A stretch of 64,000 nucleotides of DNA, from contig CAVUAC010000071.1 of assembly GCA_963739335.1 (NCBI GenBank), forward strand, positions 24,349 through 88,348. The letters are read 5' to 3'. Shown here piece after piece: positions 1-8,093 of the stretch. The notes beneath the pieces are model-generated. The model made no database searches, was not told where the DNA came from, and saw nothing but the letters and a program-made list of their open reading frames with translations. Each line of letters starts with the position of its first letter. Within the stretch, counting starts at the first letter, position 1. Source of the DNA: UBA9647 sp963739335 (lineage in GTDB: Bacteria > Bacteroidota > Ignavibacteria > UBA10030). The translations under genes and the position numbers were made by a program.

Positions 1-311
1 CGAAGGAGAGGCAACGCAAGCCGGTTCAGCTCCTTGTGAAGGGCACCAATTTCCAGATCAAGGTGTGGGAGGCGCTGTTGAAGATTCCGGAAGGAAGCGT
101 TATCTCATACGAAGACCTTGCCCGCGCAATCGGAAAACCCACGGCATCTCGTGCCGTCGGCAACGCGGTTGCAAGAAACCCCATCGCTTACATCGTTCCT
201 TGCCACAGGGTTATTAAGCAGGCGGGCGTCATCGGGAATTACCACTGGGGAATGGAGCGGAAGAAGGCGCTCCTCGGATGGGAATGGGCACAGACTTCTT
301 CCGGCGGCTAG
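1..311 (+). CDS. Methylated-DNA--protein-cysteine methyltransferase, C-terminal part (5' end outside window)
   Basis: Suicide repair enzyme that moves the methyl group of O6-methylguanine onto its own cysteine. The frame is already open from base 3, so the N-terminus lies outside the window. The roughly 103 visible residues hold the whole active-site region: an FQIKVWEALL helix, SRAVGNAVARNP, the PCHRV pentapeptide with the acceptor Cys codon at 201-203, and a GNYHWG loop. The GNYHWG form is, as I recall, common in AraC-MGMT (Ada-like) fusions, so the missing half may be a regulator; this is inference. A GTG at 36 could be called as the start, but coding continues upstream and no ribosome site precedes it. 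A second gene of this class lies at 8090-9169. Confidence 0.9.
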   Translation, partial: KERQRKPVQLLVKGTNFQIKVWEALLKIPEGSVISYEDLARAIGKPTASRAVGNAVARNPIAYIVPCHRVIKQAGVIGNYHWGMERKKALLGWEWAQTSSGG

Positions 312-359
312 ATGTGTTTCCTTTCCCGTTCTCACCCTCATTGGTGTCGGTTGAAAAAC

Positions 360-391
360 AAAGCCCGTCGAATCAATGATCGGCGGGCTTT
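360..391. terminator. Bidirectional intrinsic terminator between convergent genes
   Basis: Arms AAAGCCCGTCGA and TCGGCGGGCTTT pair over 12 positions with one T-G wobble and an 8-base loop. On the minus strand the stem is followed by TTTGTTTTT, a good U-tract for the gene ending at 437. On the plus strand only three T follow, so it is weaker for the gene ending at 311. Confidence 0.8.
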
Positions 392-436
392 GCCATTGAA
401 TCTGGCCATTTCGGGGAATTGAGGCGCTGCGCGATT

Positions 437-1375
437 TCAAAACAGGACACGCTGCTCGCCAATCTCCAGTCCGATGATCTTATCCGAAACGCCCTCCGTC
501 GCCGCGATGTCACGAAGCCGATCGATAGGTTCCTTGGGGTTCACATCCGATCCATAGAACATCGTGGCGTAATGCATCGGCATCATATACTTTGCGCCGA
601 CATCTTTGAAGATCTCCAGCGCTCCACGCGGGTTCGCGTGAATGCGCGAGCCCAACCCACCAGCACCGCCGGGAGCGATGGGTATGAGCGCGAGATCGAT
701 CTTGAATCGATGGCCAATTTCCTTGAAAAGCTCGGGGTTATATCCGGTATCGCCCGCGAAGAAGACAGCATACCCCCCGTATTCGATGACATATCCAGTG
801 TAACCGCTATTTCCTAACCAATCACCGTCGAAGCCATATCGTCCGGTGAAATGTTGAACCGGCACGGCAGTAATCCGCACGCCGTCCCTCTCGATCACAT
901 CCCATGGTTTCATTTCCTCAACATCTTTGAAACCGAGGTCAGGAGTGTATTCCGCGGCACCCAGGGGAATAGCAAGGGTGCCATTCTTGGGCAGCATATC
1001 CAGGCTGCCGTAACTCAAGTGATCAAAATGAATGTGCGAGATCAGAGTGAAGTCGAGCCTCGAAAGCAGAGCCGGATCGAGCCCGGGCTGCACATACCTC
1101 TTCACGAACATGCCTATTGTACTCGTAAGGAGGGGATCGGTCATGAAGATTTTGTCGTGGATCTGAAACAAGACCGTTGCGTGTCCAACCCACGCAACAG
1201 CGAGGTTTGGGTTCTGAAGAATCGGCGTTGTAATCATCCGCGGCGGAGGTGGAATCGGTTGACCCATCCTCCCGAACGATTGTACGACCATGCGCTGGAC
1301 GTACGAGTTGCAGCCGCCCAGCGCAAACACCTCTGAGATAACAAATGCAATGATTATTGTTCGAGGTTTCATCAT
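437..1375 (-). CDS. MBL-fold metallohydrolase, UlaG/NAPE-PLD-like lipoprotein
   Basis: Metallo-beta-lactamase-fold hydrolase of the type related to UlaG and NAPE-phospholipase D. Visible motifs are WVGHATVL, the metal-binding HIHFDHL at about residue 115, FFAGDTGY, and PMHYATM near the C-terminus, as in NAPE-PLD-type proteins. The first 22 residues form a hydrophobic leader ending in LGGC, a plausible lipobox, so the enzyme is probably an envelope lipoprotein. Start taken at the first of two adjacent ATG codons (1375 or 1372). It is the last gene of a likely three-gene minus-strand transcript with 1434-2501 and 2525-2824. The substrate is unknown: phosphodiester or lipid amide cleavage is only suggested by the family. 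Confidence 0.85.
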   Translation of the reverse strand: MMKPRTIIIAFVISEVFALGGCNSYVQRMVVQSFGRMGQPIPPPPRMITTPILQNPNLAVAWVGHATVLFQIHDKIFMTDPLLTSTIGMFVKRYVQPGLDPALLSRLDFTLISHIHFDHLSYGSLDMLPKNGTLAIPLGAAEYTPDLGFKDVEEMKPWDVIERDGVRITAVPVQHFTGRYGFDGDWLGNSGYTGYVIEYGGYAVFFAGDTGYNPELFKEIGHRFKIDLALIPIAPGGAGGLGSRIHANPRGALEIFKDVGAKYMMPMHYATMFYGSDVNPKEPIDRLRDIAATEGVSDKIIGLEIGEQRVLF

Positions 1376-1433
1376 CTCGTGCAGAACCAATGACCAGATC
1401 CGACAGCTAGCACTTCATCATAAGGCTAATCAC

Positions 1434-2501
1434 CTACTTGGTCATCTCCGTCTTAGCGACAGCGCCAATGTTAGCGATCGTGTCCCCCTTTTTCATTGAC
1501 GGGACAGCGCAAACATACAACACCACGCCTGCTGTGGGTGACACCCCCTCATAGACGGTCCTCCCGACAAAGTCTGTCACGTACCCTACCTTCATTCCCT
1601 TTTCCACGTACGTTCCTCTCCGGACGAGGGGGTAGAAGATCCCGGTTTGTTCGCTCGTTATGGACGCTATGCTCTCAATCCAAACCGGATGATCAATCAA
1701 AGCAGCATGACCAGGAAGCATTTTCAGGTATCGCATGACATTCAAGCAGCCATTGACGAGCGCCGCAACATCATCAGGCTCGACCGTTCCCGCATGCCCG
1801 GCTTCAACGGTGATGGATGGCTTACCCCGGGTTGTGGCTGTATTTTCTAGATACCGTGAGGCATTCGAATCCTTGGGCCTGTCAGCAGAGATGATGATAT
1901 GATCCAACCCAAAAGCAAGTACCATCTCACGCGAAATCTGATCTTGCTTTTCATTTCCTGTCTTCGTCCAGTAGCTGTACGGCCGCAGGCTCTCATCGAT
2001 GTCGCCGCCGTGGAGATCAATCAGATGATCACATTGCTCAACAACCTGTTTCGTGATTATGAAGGATGCCCGATCGGTTTGAGTTCCATCCATCTTGCCG
2101 GGATACATCCGGTTCATGCTTTTGCCGTCGATCGGATTGACGTGGGGGACTTTTCGCTCAAACGACTGAACGTTGACCAATGGCACAATGATGACCGTGC
2201 CCGAGATCTCCGCGGGATTCAACAAGGCGATCATCTTTTCGAGAGCGATGATCGATGCGTACTCCGTGCCATGGGCTCCCGCAACAAGCGCCAGCACAGG
2301 TCCGGGACGCGCACCGTGGACCACCGCGACAGCGATACTGGTCGCGGTATCGATTCCCGGCGGGACTTCAATCACACCTGTCGCTTTCTGACCGCGGGCC
2401 GCAGTGGCAGTACCAACAGTGAACGTGGATCGATCTTGGGCCCCCAGGAGTGAGAAAAGGAGCGCGAGAAAGGTCAGGGTGATTATAACAAATCGACTCA
2501 T
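1434..2501 (-). CDS. Secreted succinylglutamate desuccinylase/aspartoacylase-family protein (M14-like)
   Basis: Zinc-dependent deacylase/carboxypeptidase-like protein of the AstE/AspA family. The 355 residues begin with a signal peptide (ITLTFLALLFSLLGAQ). The core then shows AGAHGTEYASI, where the family places the zinc-binding H..E, and DLHGGDID, which supplies the second His, with a biotinyl-lipoyl-like tail (GTYVEKGMKVGYV). Start chosen at ATG 2501 because a strong GGAAGGAGG lies six bases upstream; an in-frame ATG at 2528 has no such site. It follows the 2525-2824 gene by 23 bases. Exported members of this family are common but mostly uncharacterised, so the substrate is not assigned. 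Confidence 0.85.
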   Translation of the reverse strand: MSRFVIITLTFLALLFSLLGAQDRSTFTVGTATAARGQKATGVIEVPPGIDTATSIAVAVVHGARPGPVLALVAGAHGTEYASIIALEKMIALLNPAEISGTVIIVPLVNVQSFERKVPHVNPIDGKSMNRMYPGKMDGTQTDRASFIITKQVVEQCDHLIDLHGGDIDESLRPYSYWTKTGNEKQDQISREMVLAFGLDHIIISADRPKDSNASRYLENTATTRGKPSITVEAGHAGTVEPDDVAALVNGCLNVMRYLKMLPGHAALIDHPVWIESIASITSEQTGIFYPLVRRGTYVEKGMKVGYVTDFVGRTVYEGVSPTAGVVLYVCAVPSMKKGDTIANIGAVAKTEMTK

Positions 2502-2524
2502 AGGGTGCCTCCTTCCCGATAACG

Positions 2525-2824
2525 TCATTGTTTCCTTTTTGTTTGAACCTTCGGTGGGCTTTTGAAAAGTGAATGCTCCGGCATGACCTCACGTTGGTTC
2601 TTCACGGTCCGCAGTCCGCATTCCCATTCGTACCGGATCGTTACCGCCTGAGACCACCAGGGCGACAATCTGTGCTTGTGAAACAACGTCATGGAAGGGA
2701 ACCTATGACCGTTGGTCTTGACGTCAAGAGCGTCGAGAATCCTGAACCACTGCTTCCAGCTCTTTCCGGTCTTTTCCTTCACCTTCTCGTCGCTGATTTT
2801 TCCAAAGGTTGTTTTGCCCGGCAT
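2525..2824 (-). CDS. Small uncharacterised protein, DUF4287-like
   Basis: A 99-residue soluble protein with the pattern TGKSWKQWFRILDA, then SPWWSQAVTIRYE and GLR. I associate this pattern with small proteins annotated as DUF4287 or related to it. No enzymatic motif is visible and no function is proposed. It starts the likely transcript that continues with the aspartoacylase-like gene 23 bases downstream. The C-terminus is Lys-rich. The family assignment is from memory of the motif and should be treated as moderate. Confidence 0.65.
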   Translation of the reverse strand: MPGKTTFGKISDEKVKEKTGKSWKQWFRILDALDVKTNGHRFPSMTLFHKHRLSPWWSQAVTIRYEWECGLRTVKNQREVMPEHSLFKSPPKVQTKRKQ

Positions 2825-2850
2825 GAATCCTCCTCGTGTAAGCTTTCATT

Positions 2851-2880
2851 GACCACCAAGTCACCACAAACGCAAAGAAA
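2851..2880. repeat. Copy of a CACAAAG-type intergenic repeat
   Basis: The stretch reads as two degenerate ACCAC-AAGTCACC / ACCACAAACGCAAAG units. Related tracts occur at 13194-13332 (continuing at 14679-14690) and 43278-43305, always between genes. The IS110 element at 13333 is inserted in one of them. Confidence 0.5.
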
Positions 2881-2998
2881 TTGATTATGAAAGAATGATC
2901 CTCTTGATGCCCTCCCTCTTCACCTTCCTGGTGTGGTGGTTCAAAATCCACCATTCTTTCAGTTTAGGATGTCGAAGATGAAAGCCTGTTACATCCTG

Positions 2999-3829
2999 CT
3001 AGCGCGTCACTTTAATGTTGTTGCCCTGCTTGTCGAGTTCTCTATAGTTGAGCTCCGAACCGAGCACACTGTGTGGGATGAGATAGACGACGAGCATGAT
3101 GATCGACGCGGCAAGCGCCCAGCGTTTTGGATTCTTTGCTTTGTTCAAGGCGATAGCAGCAACAAGCCAGGCAATGAATGCCACAGCAGTCTTATTGTCT
3201 GTGAGATCGGTGCCAATCGGCCAGCCGGTCCACCACGCATTGAATGAGTAGTACTGCATCAACGGACCCAGGATGAATCCGCCAACAAAGAGAAATCCGA
3301 GCGTCCAGTACGTGAGGTTCTTGAACTTTGGTTCTTTGCTGAAGTACTCCAGTCCCGCCCGCGCTGAGAAAAGCATCGCCCCAAACATGGCAACCAAGTG
3401 CGGAATCAATATCCATATCGGCACATCGCCACGAAATCGTATCACAATTGGATCCGGCCCCGGGAGGCTCACACGCTGATCCCCCAGCTGTAGCTCGACC
3501 CGGTACACCAATTTCCCCGCCACCGGCTGATGCGGAAGCTCTGCTTTCAGCACGCCGCCGGCGAAATTCATCGGAACGTTTGTCCACACATCGCCGGTCT
3601 TGTATCGCTTCCAGGATAACACACCGGTAATAGCCTGATCATCCGTCTTGACCTCTACGGGTGCATTGGCAGAACCCGGGTGACTGCGATCGAATTTATA
3701 GCGAATTGTTTTGCCGCTGAGCTGTGCTTGCCCCGACACAGGGTACGTCGGTCCTGTTACTCGTTGATACACTGCAGAAACAATCATAATGACGGCTGCC
3801 AGTATCCAAAAGACAGCTGATCGATTCAT
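2999..3829 (-). CDS. Uncharacterised membrane protein with N-terminal extracytoplasmic domain
   Basis: A 276-residue protein of unknown function. An N-terminal hydrophobic segment (residues about 6-20) is followed by about 110 residues of beta-rich, probably extracytoplasmic sequence (PVSGQAQLSGKTIRYKF... GKLVYRVELQLG). At least four further membrane helices follow: WILIPHLVAMFGAMLF, YWTLGFLFVGGFILG, TAVAFIAWLVAAIAL and WALAASIIMLVVYLI. It lies 25 bases downstream of the SRPBCC gene (3855-4253), so the two are probably co-transcribed. No catalytic motif is seen. Similar proteins occur, as I recall, in Bacteroidota/Ignavibacteria, but I cannot name a family. Confidence 0.75.
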   Translation of the reverse strand: MNRSAVFWILAAVIMIVSAVYQRVTGPTYPVSGQAQLSGKTIRYKFDRSHPGSANAPVEVKTDDQAITGVLSWKRYKTGDVWTNVPMNFAGGVLKAELPHQPVAGKLVYRVELQLGDQRVSLPGPDPIVIRFRGDVPIWILIPHLVAMFGAMLFSARAGLEYFSKEPKFKNLTYWTLGFLFVGGFILGPLMQYYSFNAWWTGWPIGTDLTDNKTAVAFIAWLVAAIALNKAKNPKRWALAASIIMLVVYLIPHSVLGSELNYRELDKQGNNIKVTR

Positions 3830-3854
3830 GGCTGTTACAAGCCTTTCATAAGTA

Positions 3855-4253
3855 CTACTTGGAGAAATGGTCCTTCAGCGGATCGAAAACAAACTCTTTC
3901 CATCCTCCCGTGTGGCTTTTCTTCTGGTCCTCGTTCGGAAAATGCGAATGCTCCAGCACCACCTTCGTTCCACCTTTCACGGGCACGAGGGTGTACTTCA
4001 CAACCGATTCCTCGGCCCCCTCCGGCCAATCATCAGGAACCCATGTGTACGCGAGTGATTTACCCGGCTTGAACTCAAGCACCGTTCCTTTGACCCAGCC
4101 GTCAAACATTTCAAACTTGCCGCCAACCTTTGACGCGACTTTTCCCTTCTGGCCGCTCCATTGCGCAATCTTCTTCGCGTCTGTGAGAGCAACAAAAACA
4201 TCCCCAGGTTTCGCTGTGATGGAAACAGATAGCTTGATCGAACGAGGCTTCAT
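3855..4253 (-). CDS. SRPBCC-domain protein (AHSA1-like)
   Basis: A 132-residue START/AHSA1-like helix-grip protein, a fold that binds hydrophobic ligands or acts as a co-chaperone-like module. The N-terminus KLSVSITAKPGDVFVALTD, the W (AQWSG), the GKFEMFDGWVKGTVLEF core and the C-terminal HSHFP...GWKEFVFDPLKDHF helix fit the family and its usual length. Start at ATG 4253 is supported by GAGGAAAG just upstream; the open frame to 4316 has no such site. Probably co-transcribed with the membrane protein at 2999-3829. No ligand can be inferred. Confidence 0.85.
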   Translation of the reverse strand: MKPRSIKLSVSITAKPGDVFVALTDAKKIAQWSGQKGKVASKVGGKFEMFDGWVKGTVLEFKPGKSLAYTWVPDDWPEGAEESVVKYTLVPVKGGTKVVLEHSHFPNEDQKKSHTGGWKEFVFDPLKDHFSK

Positions 4254-4349
4254 TTCACTTTCCTCATAGTGTTTGAATGTGGAAAAGCCCTCTGAGCGTA
4301 CTAACTGCAGGGGCACTCTGTCATCGTGTGCTATTTGAGTAGAATTGAA

Positions 4350-4874
4350 TCAAGCGTTCTTTCTCGACAGAAACCGCATATGACGATGGGGATGATCAGC
4401 CGGCGGAACTTCATCATTTTTTAGCACGCTGATAGAACCATCGATTTCCAGCACGGCGATGCTTACATCAGTGATGGTCGCGATGCCATGCTCACGTAGC
4501 GCTTGGGTCAAGGAATCCGCCGTGACCTTCTCTTTGGCCAGGTTTTCCTCAAGCATCTTTCCGTGACGGATGAGGAGCGTCGGTGTCCCTTCAATAAGCT
4601 TGCGTGCCTTCCTGTTCCGCCAGACAATCTGCGTAACCCCTGCATTCAACAACAACAGCGTACTCGCCGCTACAATTCCTCCTGTCACCGAAGTGTCGGG
4701 GCCGGTCATAGCATTCTGCACGGCATTGGAAATCAAAAGCAGCAATGCAAGATCGAACGGGGTCATTTGCCCCACTTCCCGCTTGCCGGTCAGCCGTATG
4801 CCGATCAAGATGACGAGGTAGATAATGGCCGTCCGAACCACAATTTCAAGCAACGTTACTGAGAAGTTCAACAT
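4350..4874 (-). CDS. DUF421/YetF-family membrane protein
   Basis: A 174-residue protein with three N-terminal membrane helices (LEIVVRTAIIYLVILIGIRL, FDLALLLLISNAVQNAM and GGIVAASTLLLLNAGVTQI) followed by the YetF cytoplasmic domain: EGTPTLLIRHGKMLEENLAKEKVTADSL... REHGI. The GKREVGQMTPFDLALLLLIS stretch is characteristic of DUF421. Start set at ATG 4874, where family homology begins. It lies only eight bases downstream of the exo/endonuclease-fold lipoprotein gene (4883-5707), suggesting co-transcription. Family function is unresolved. A role in spore or stress physiology is reported for Bacillus relatives but cannot be carried over here. Confidence 0.9.
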   Translation of the reverse strand: MLNFSVTLLEIVVRTAIIYLVILIGIRLTGKREVGQMTPFDLALLLLISNAVQNAMTGPDTSVTGGIVAASTLLLLNAGVTQIVWRNRKARKLIEGTPTLLIRHGKMLEENLAKEKVTADSLTQALREHGIATITDVSIAVLEIDGSISVLKNDEVPPADHPHRHMRFLSRKNA

Positions 4875-4882
4875 TGGACACC

Positions 4883-5707
4883 TCACTGAGAAAGAACTGG
4901 TTGATACAAACCGAACTCTGCCACAGTCATCGTGCCGACCTCCGTCTTCACGACGCGCGCATTCAGGAGCTTGAACAAATTCCCTTGCGCATACCACACA
5001 TGAGTAGTCAGGTCCTTTGCTGCTTCTGCCGGCAGTGAGGACTGAACGTCGGTGAACATCTCGCTCTCGCGTACCTTCTTGGGGGCGGGGAGATTGCCCG
5101 ACACGATGAACGGCATGTCAGCCGTCGTTTGAAGTCCAGCAATCGTCCGAACGCATGTGGTGAGATCATCATCTGACGCTCTCCCCGGCAGGCGCGTACT
5201 CACAACAACCATATCTCGTGCACCAGCGTCGATCGCAACCCAGAGCGCAGATTCAGAAAATGCCGATGGCACGTCGTACGCCTTCGTTTGGTTGGACCGA
5301 ATGGGATAGACGCTAAAAACCGCATTACCCTGCTGCCGTCCTCCCATATCGATTGCCTCACTGAATGCAGGACGCATGTCGGTTTGAGCGGCAAGCTCAT
5401 GGACAAAATCGACGCGTGTCTTCACGTTTGGATATCGCGCTATACCCTGCACTGCAAGAACTTCGATTTGCTCCTTTTTGAGCACTGCTGCAAATCGCTC
5501 GATGTCCTTCTTCTCGATGCGCCTGCCGAGATTGAACAGATCAATGCTCGCTACCTTGACCGTGATGGCAAGCTTGGGCGACAGCTTCGCAGTGGAAGGC
5601 ACCGTAGTCCTGGGCGGTGCGGAACAACCCGCTGCCAGAAAGATCCCCATGACGATGGCAAAACGTGAGTGATGGAGCGCCGGAGAACTTGAAGGGGGTG
5701 GATTCAT
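4883..5707 (-). CDS. Degenerate endonuclease/exonuclease/phosphatase-fold lipoprotein (likely pseudoenzyme)
   Basis: A 274-residue secreted protein. The N-terminus has a short leader ending in FLAAGCSAPP, a good lipobox. The body follows the EEP (DNase I/synaptojanin) layout: IKVASIDLFNLG-like first strand, VLAVQGI, NAVFSVYPI, MVVVSTRLPG, FIVSGNLP and a final AEFGLYQPVL. In active EEP enzymes these are NI/WN, LQE, STYPI, STHL, GDFN and SDHxPV. The catalytic Glu is Gly here, the GD of GDFN is GN, and the terminal SDH is lost. Fold yes, catalysis unlikely (inference). Start at ATG 5707; an upstream TTG is unlikely. Eight bases before yetF. Confidence 0.7.
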   Translation of the reverse strand: MNPPPSSSPALHHSRFAIVMGIFLAAGCSAPPRTTVPSTAKLSPKLAITVKVASIDLFNLGRRIEKKDIERFAAVLKKEQIEVLAVQGIARYPNVKTRVDFVHELAAQTDMRPAFSEAIDMGGRQQGNAVFSVYPIRSNQTKAYDVPSAFSESALWVAIDAGARDMVVVSTRLPGRASDDDLTTCVRTIAGLQTTADMPFIVSGNLPAPKKVRESEMFTDVQSSLPAEAAKDLTTHVWYAQGNLFKLLNARVVKTEVGTMTVAEFGLYQPVLSQ

Positions 5708-5805
5708 GTGTAGGGAAAAATACTCTTTTCTCTGCAAAGAATCACGGAGTTTGAACAGCAGTGAGTGTTCGCGGGGAAGGGGGGATTGATCAGGAAGCGG
5801 AGTTT

Positions 5806-6831
5806 TTAGATCCGGAGGACTTTTGCGCCGCGTATCTTCGCCGCCTTCAGCTCCATCAATGCCTGGTTCGCATCTTTCAGTGCGAATTCCTGCACCTCAG
5901 GCTTGATGCGCATTTCAGCCGCCAGCTGTAAGAACTCGCTGACATCTTTTCGTGCAACGTTTGCCACGCTTTTGATTTCTTTCTCAAGCCAGAGATGATC
6001 GGGATAGCTGAGGGCCAGCAGCGCGTCCTTGTCTTCTTCTTCTTTTCGGATCGCATTAATCACCAGTCGACCACCTGGCTCGAGGTTTTTCAGTGCTTCA
6101 ACGACCGGACTCCACGCCGGCGTCGTGTCGATGATTGCATCGAGCTTCTGTGGTGGCAAGTCTGTGGTGTCGCCGGCCCACACAGCACCAAGCTCTCTGG
6201 CAAATGCCCGCTCTTGTTCATTCCGCGCGAAGACGTAGATGTTCACCCGTGGAAATCGATGCCGGACCATCTTCAGCACCAGGTGAGCGGAAGCTCCAAA
6301 CCCGGTCAAGCCCAGACGCTGCCCACTGACGATGCCCGCGAGTCGTAATGACCGGTAACCGATCGCGCCCGCGCAGAGCAGTGGGGCCGCTTCTGCGTCG
6401 GAGAAGACTCCGGGGATCGCATAAGCGAAATCTTCATGAACGGTCATCAATTCGGCATAACCGCCGTTTGCATCTCTGCCTGTTGCTTTGAAGTTCGCAC
6501 ACAAGTTTTCGTTTCCCGCCCGACAGTGCTTACATGTCCCGCAAGCCGAGAAGATCCAAGCGACTCCGACACGGTCACGGGTTTGAAACCGTTTGACGCC
6601 CGTTCCTGTTGACACAACCTTGCCAATGACTTGATGCCCAGGCACAATCGGAAAGCGTGGCGGCGGTGTTCGCCCTTCGATCTCATCCAGCTCTGTATGA
6701 CAGACACCGCACGCCGAGATTCGAACCAGTAGCTCATGCTTGCCTGGCACGGGATCTGCCAACTCGGCAAAGCGCAGCGGTTGCCGGTTCTTTTCAAGCC
6801 TGCAAAGCTTATCTAGAAGCATTGCTTTCAT
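5806..6831 (-). CDS. Zinc-dependent alcohol dehydrogenase (MDR family)
   Basis: A 341-residue medium-chain dehydrogenase, about the usual length, oxidising alcohols or reducing aldehydes with NAD(P). Catalytic zinc ligands are visible in SACGVCHTELD and PGHQVIGKV. The structural zinc site is the four-cysteine loop CGTCKHCRAGNENLC. The nucleotide-binding turn reads GLTGFGASAHLV. The GxGASAH form is typical of a bacterial subgroup of small zinc ADHs. Start ATG 6831. It is separated from neighbours by 98 bases downstream and 143 upstream, with a palindromic repeat upstream (6889-6960), so it may be monocistronic. Substrate unassigned. Confidence 0.92.
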   Translation of the reverse strand: MKAMLLDKLCRLEKNRQPLRFAELADPVPGKHELLVRISACGVCHTELDEIEGRTPPPRFPIVPGHQVIGKVVSTGTGVKRFQTRDRVGVAWIFSACGTCKHCRAGNENLCANFKATGRDANGGYAELMTVHEDFAYAIPGVFSDAEAAPLLCAGAIGYRSLRLAGIVSGQRLGLTGFGASAHLVLKMVRHRFPRVNIYVFARNEQERAFARELGAVWAGDTTDLPPQKLDAIIDTTPAWSPVVEALKNLEPGGRLVINAIRKEEEDKDALLALSYPDHLWLEKEIKSVANVARKDVSEFLQLAAEMRIKPEVQEFALKDANQALMELKAAKIRGAKVLRI

Positions 6832-6888
6832 CCGGGGATTCTTTCAGAAGCCATGTCAAAAATCCTTCCACGAGAATAGCTGTCATTC

Positions 6889-6960
6889 CCGCACGTCTTA
6901 AGCGGGAATCCAGTCAGCGCAATCTGGACTCCCGATAGAAACATTCGGGAGTGACATCGG
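6889..6960. repeat. Palindromic intergenic repeat, ATTCCCGC type, double hairpin
   Basis: Two adjacent hairpins: ATTCCCGC ... GCGGGAAT with a short loop, followed by CCAGT... and then ACTCCCGA ... TTCGGGAGT. The ATTCCCGC(N)GCGGGAAT core resembles palindromic intergenic elements found in many unrelated bacteria (for example the Neisseria dRS3 type). Only one copy was noticed in this window. Confidence 0.55.
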
Positions 6961-6974
6961 TTATGAGACAGGTT

Positions 6975-8093
6975 CTAGTAGAATGATAGCCCGGTGAAAT
7001 TGACGTAGAATTGGAAAACACCCATGCTGCTGTGAACAACCTTTTCACCTCGCACTTCTCCCTCGCTTCGATACTCAACCGTCACGGTCTGTTTACCTAC
7101 GTTCTCCAGTCCTTCCCGGCTCACCTGCAGAAGATAGGCGGGCATCATCTTCCCGGAAATCCATTCATAGTACTTCTGCAGAGAGACGATCGCAGCTTCT
7201 TTCCCGTTAAACCTGACGATAATCTCTCCTGGCTTCAGGTGTGGTCCAACGTCGATGAGGTCGTACGCTTTTCCGTCAACCGTGACGGGCGAGCTCTGAG
7301 GCATGTTTCGATAGAAAAACACAGACATCGGCCGGAATGACAGAAAATAGGTTTTCGCCCCACCGTTATTCGGCCAGACGTTCAGGTTATACACTTCGGC
7401 AGTCCCTACCTTGAAATCGAGCCTTTGATCGGCGTCTACAATGATGTGCCACCCCCACGCCTCTGCCGTGCGGATGCCGTAGCTTTCGTCATCGGCGATG
7501 ATATTGCTGTAGATTCGCTCCGGCAACAGTATGCTGTAGTTGCCCGAAGCGTCACTCCATACACCGTTGCCGGAGTCGAAATCATCCGGACGAACGAGAA
7601 CCGCTGCTCTGAACGGCTTCCCTTCAAAATCCGTGATTCTGCCGGAGAGCGTGTGGTAGCGGCAAACGATCTCCTTCGTCCGCTTCAGTGCTCCTGCGTT
7701 AATCGTGATAATGATCTTCGTCGGCGGCTCCGGCTGGTACTCGACAGGGAGCATCAGCTTGAAGAACTTTCCCTTCCGTTGAATCTGAAATGATGCGTCC
7801 GTCCCACCTTTCTTCACGAGAAAGTCCCTTGATGGACCCTGTCTCCCGTTCCGGAAGAACGTGGCAGCAGAGACCACGAACGAGTCACTGGGCACGAGGC
7901 CGTAAATCTCGAGCGTGGATTGGAACTGAAGCGTTTGCTTCATGACCTTCAGCGTCAGCGAATCCTTCGGCACGTTGTACCAATAGGCAGCGATATCATT
8001 GTCGTTCACCGGTACGCCGAATGGATAGTGAATCTGTGATATGAGTCCCTGAGAGGGCATCAAAAAAACGAGGAACAGGATAGTTCGTTTCAT
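6975..8093 (-). CDS. Uncharacterised secreted protein with carboxypeptidase-regulatory-like domain
   Basis: A 372-residue protein with a signal peptide (TILFLVFLMPSQGLISQ). The middle, about residues 150-215, reads LSGRITDFEGKPFRAAVLVRP ... GVWSDASGNYSILLPE, the pattern of a CarboxypepD_reg-like beta-sandwich. The flanks look like further beta-rich modules. No enzymatic motif is visible. Its ATG overlaps the TGA of ada (8090-8093, ATGA), so it is translationally coupled to the DNA-repair gene, an unexpected partner for an exported protein. Function unknown. Confidence 0.75.
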   Translation of the reverse strand: MKRTILFLVFLMPSQGLISQIHYPFGVPVNDNDIAAYWYNVPKDSLTLKVMKQTLQFQSTLEIYGLVPSDSFVVSAATFFRNGRQGPSRDFLVKKGGTDASFQIQRKGKFFKLMLPVEYQPEPPTKIIITINAGALKRTKEIVCRYHTLSGRITDFEGKPFRAAVLVRPDDFDSGNGVWSDASGNYSILLPERIYSNIIADDESYGIRTAEAWGWHIIVDADQRLDFKVGTAEVYNLNVWPNNGGAKTYFLSFRPMSVFFYRNMPQSSPVTVDGKAYDLIDVGPHLKPGEIIVRFNGKEAAIVSLQKYYEWISGKMMPAYLLQVSREGLENVGKQTVTVEYRSEGEVRGEKVVHSSMGVFQFYVNFTGLSFY

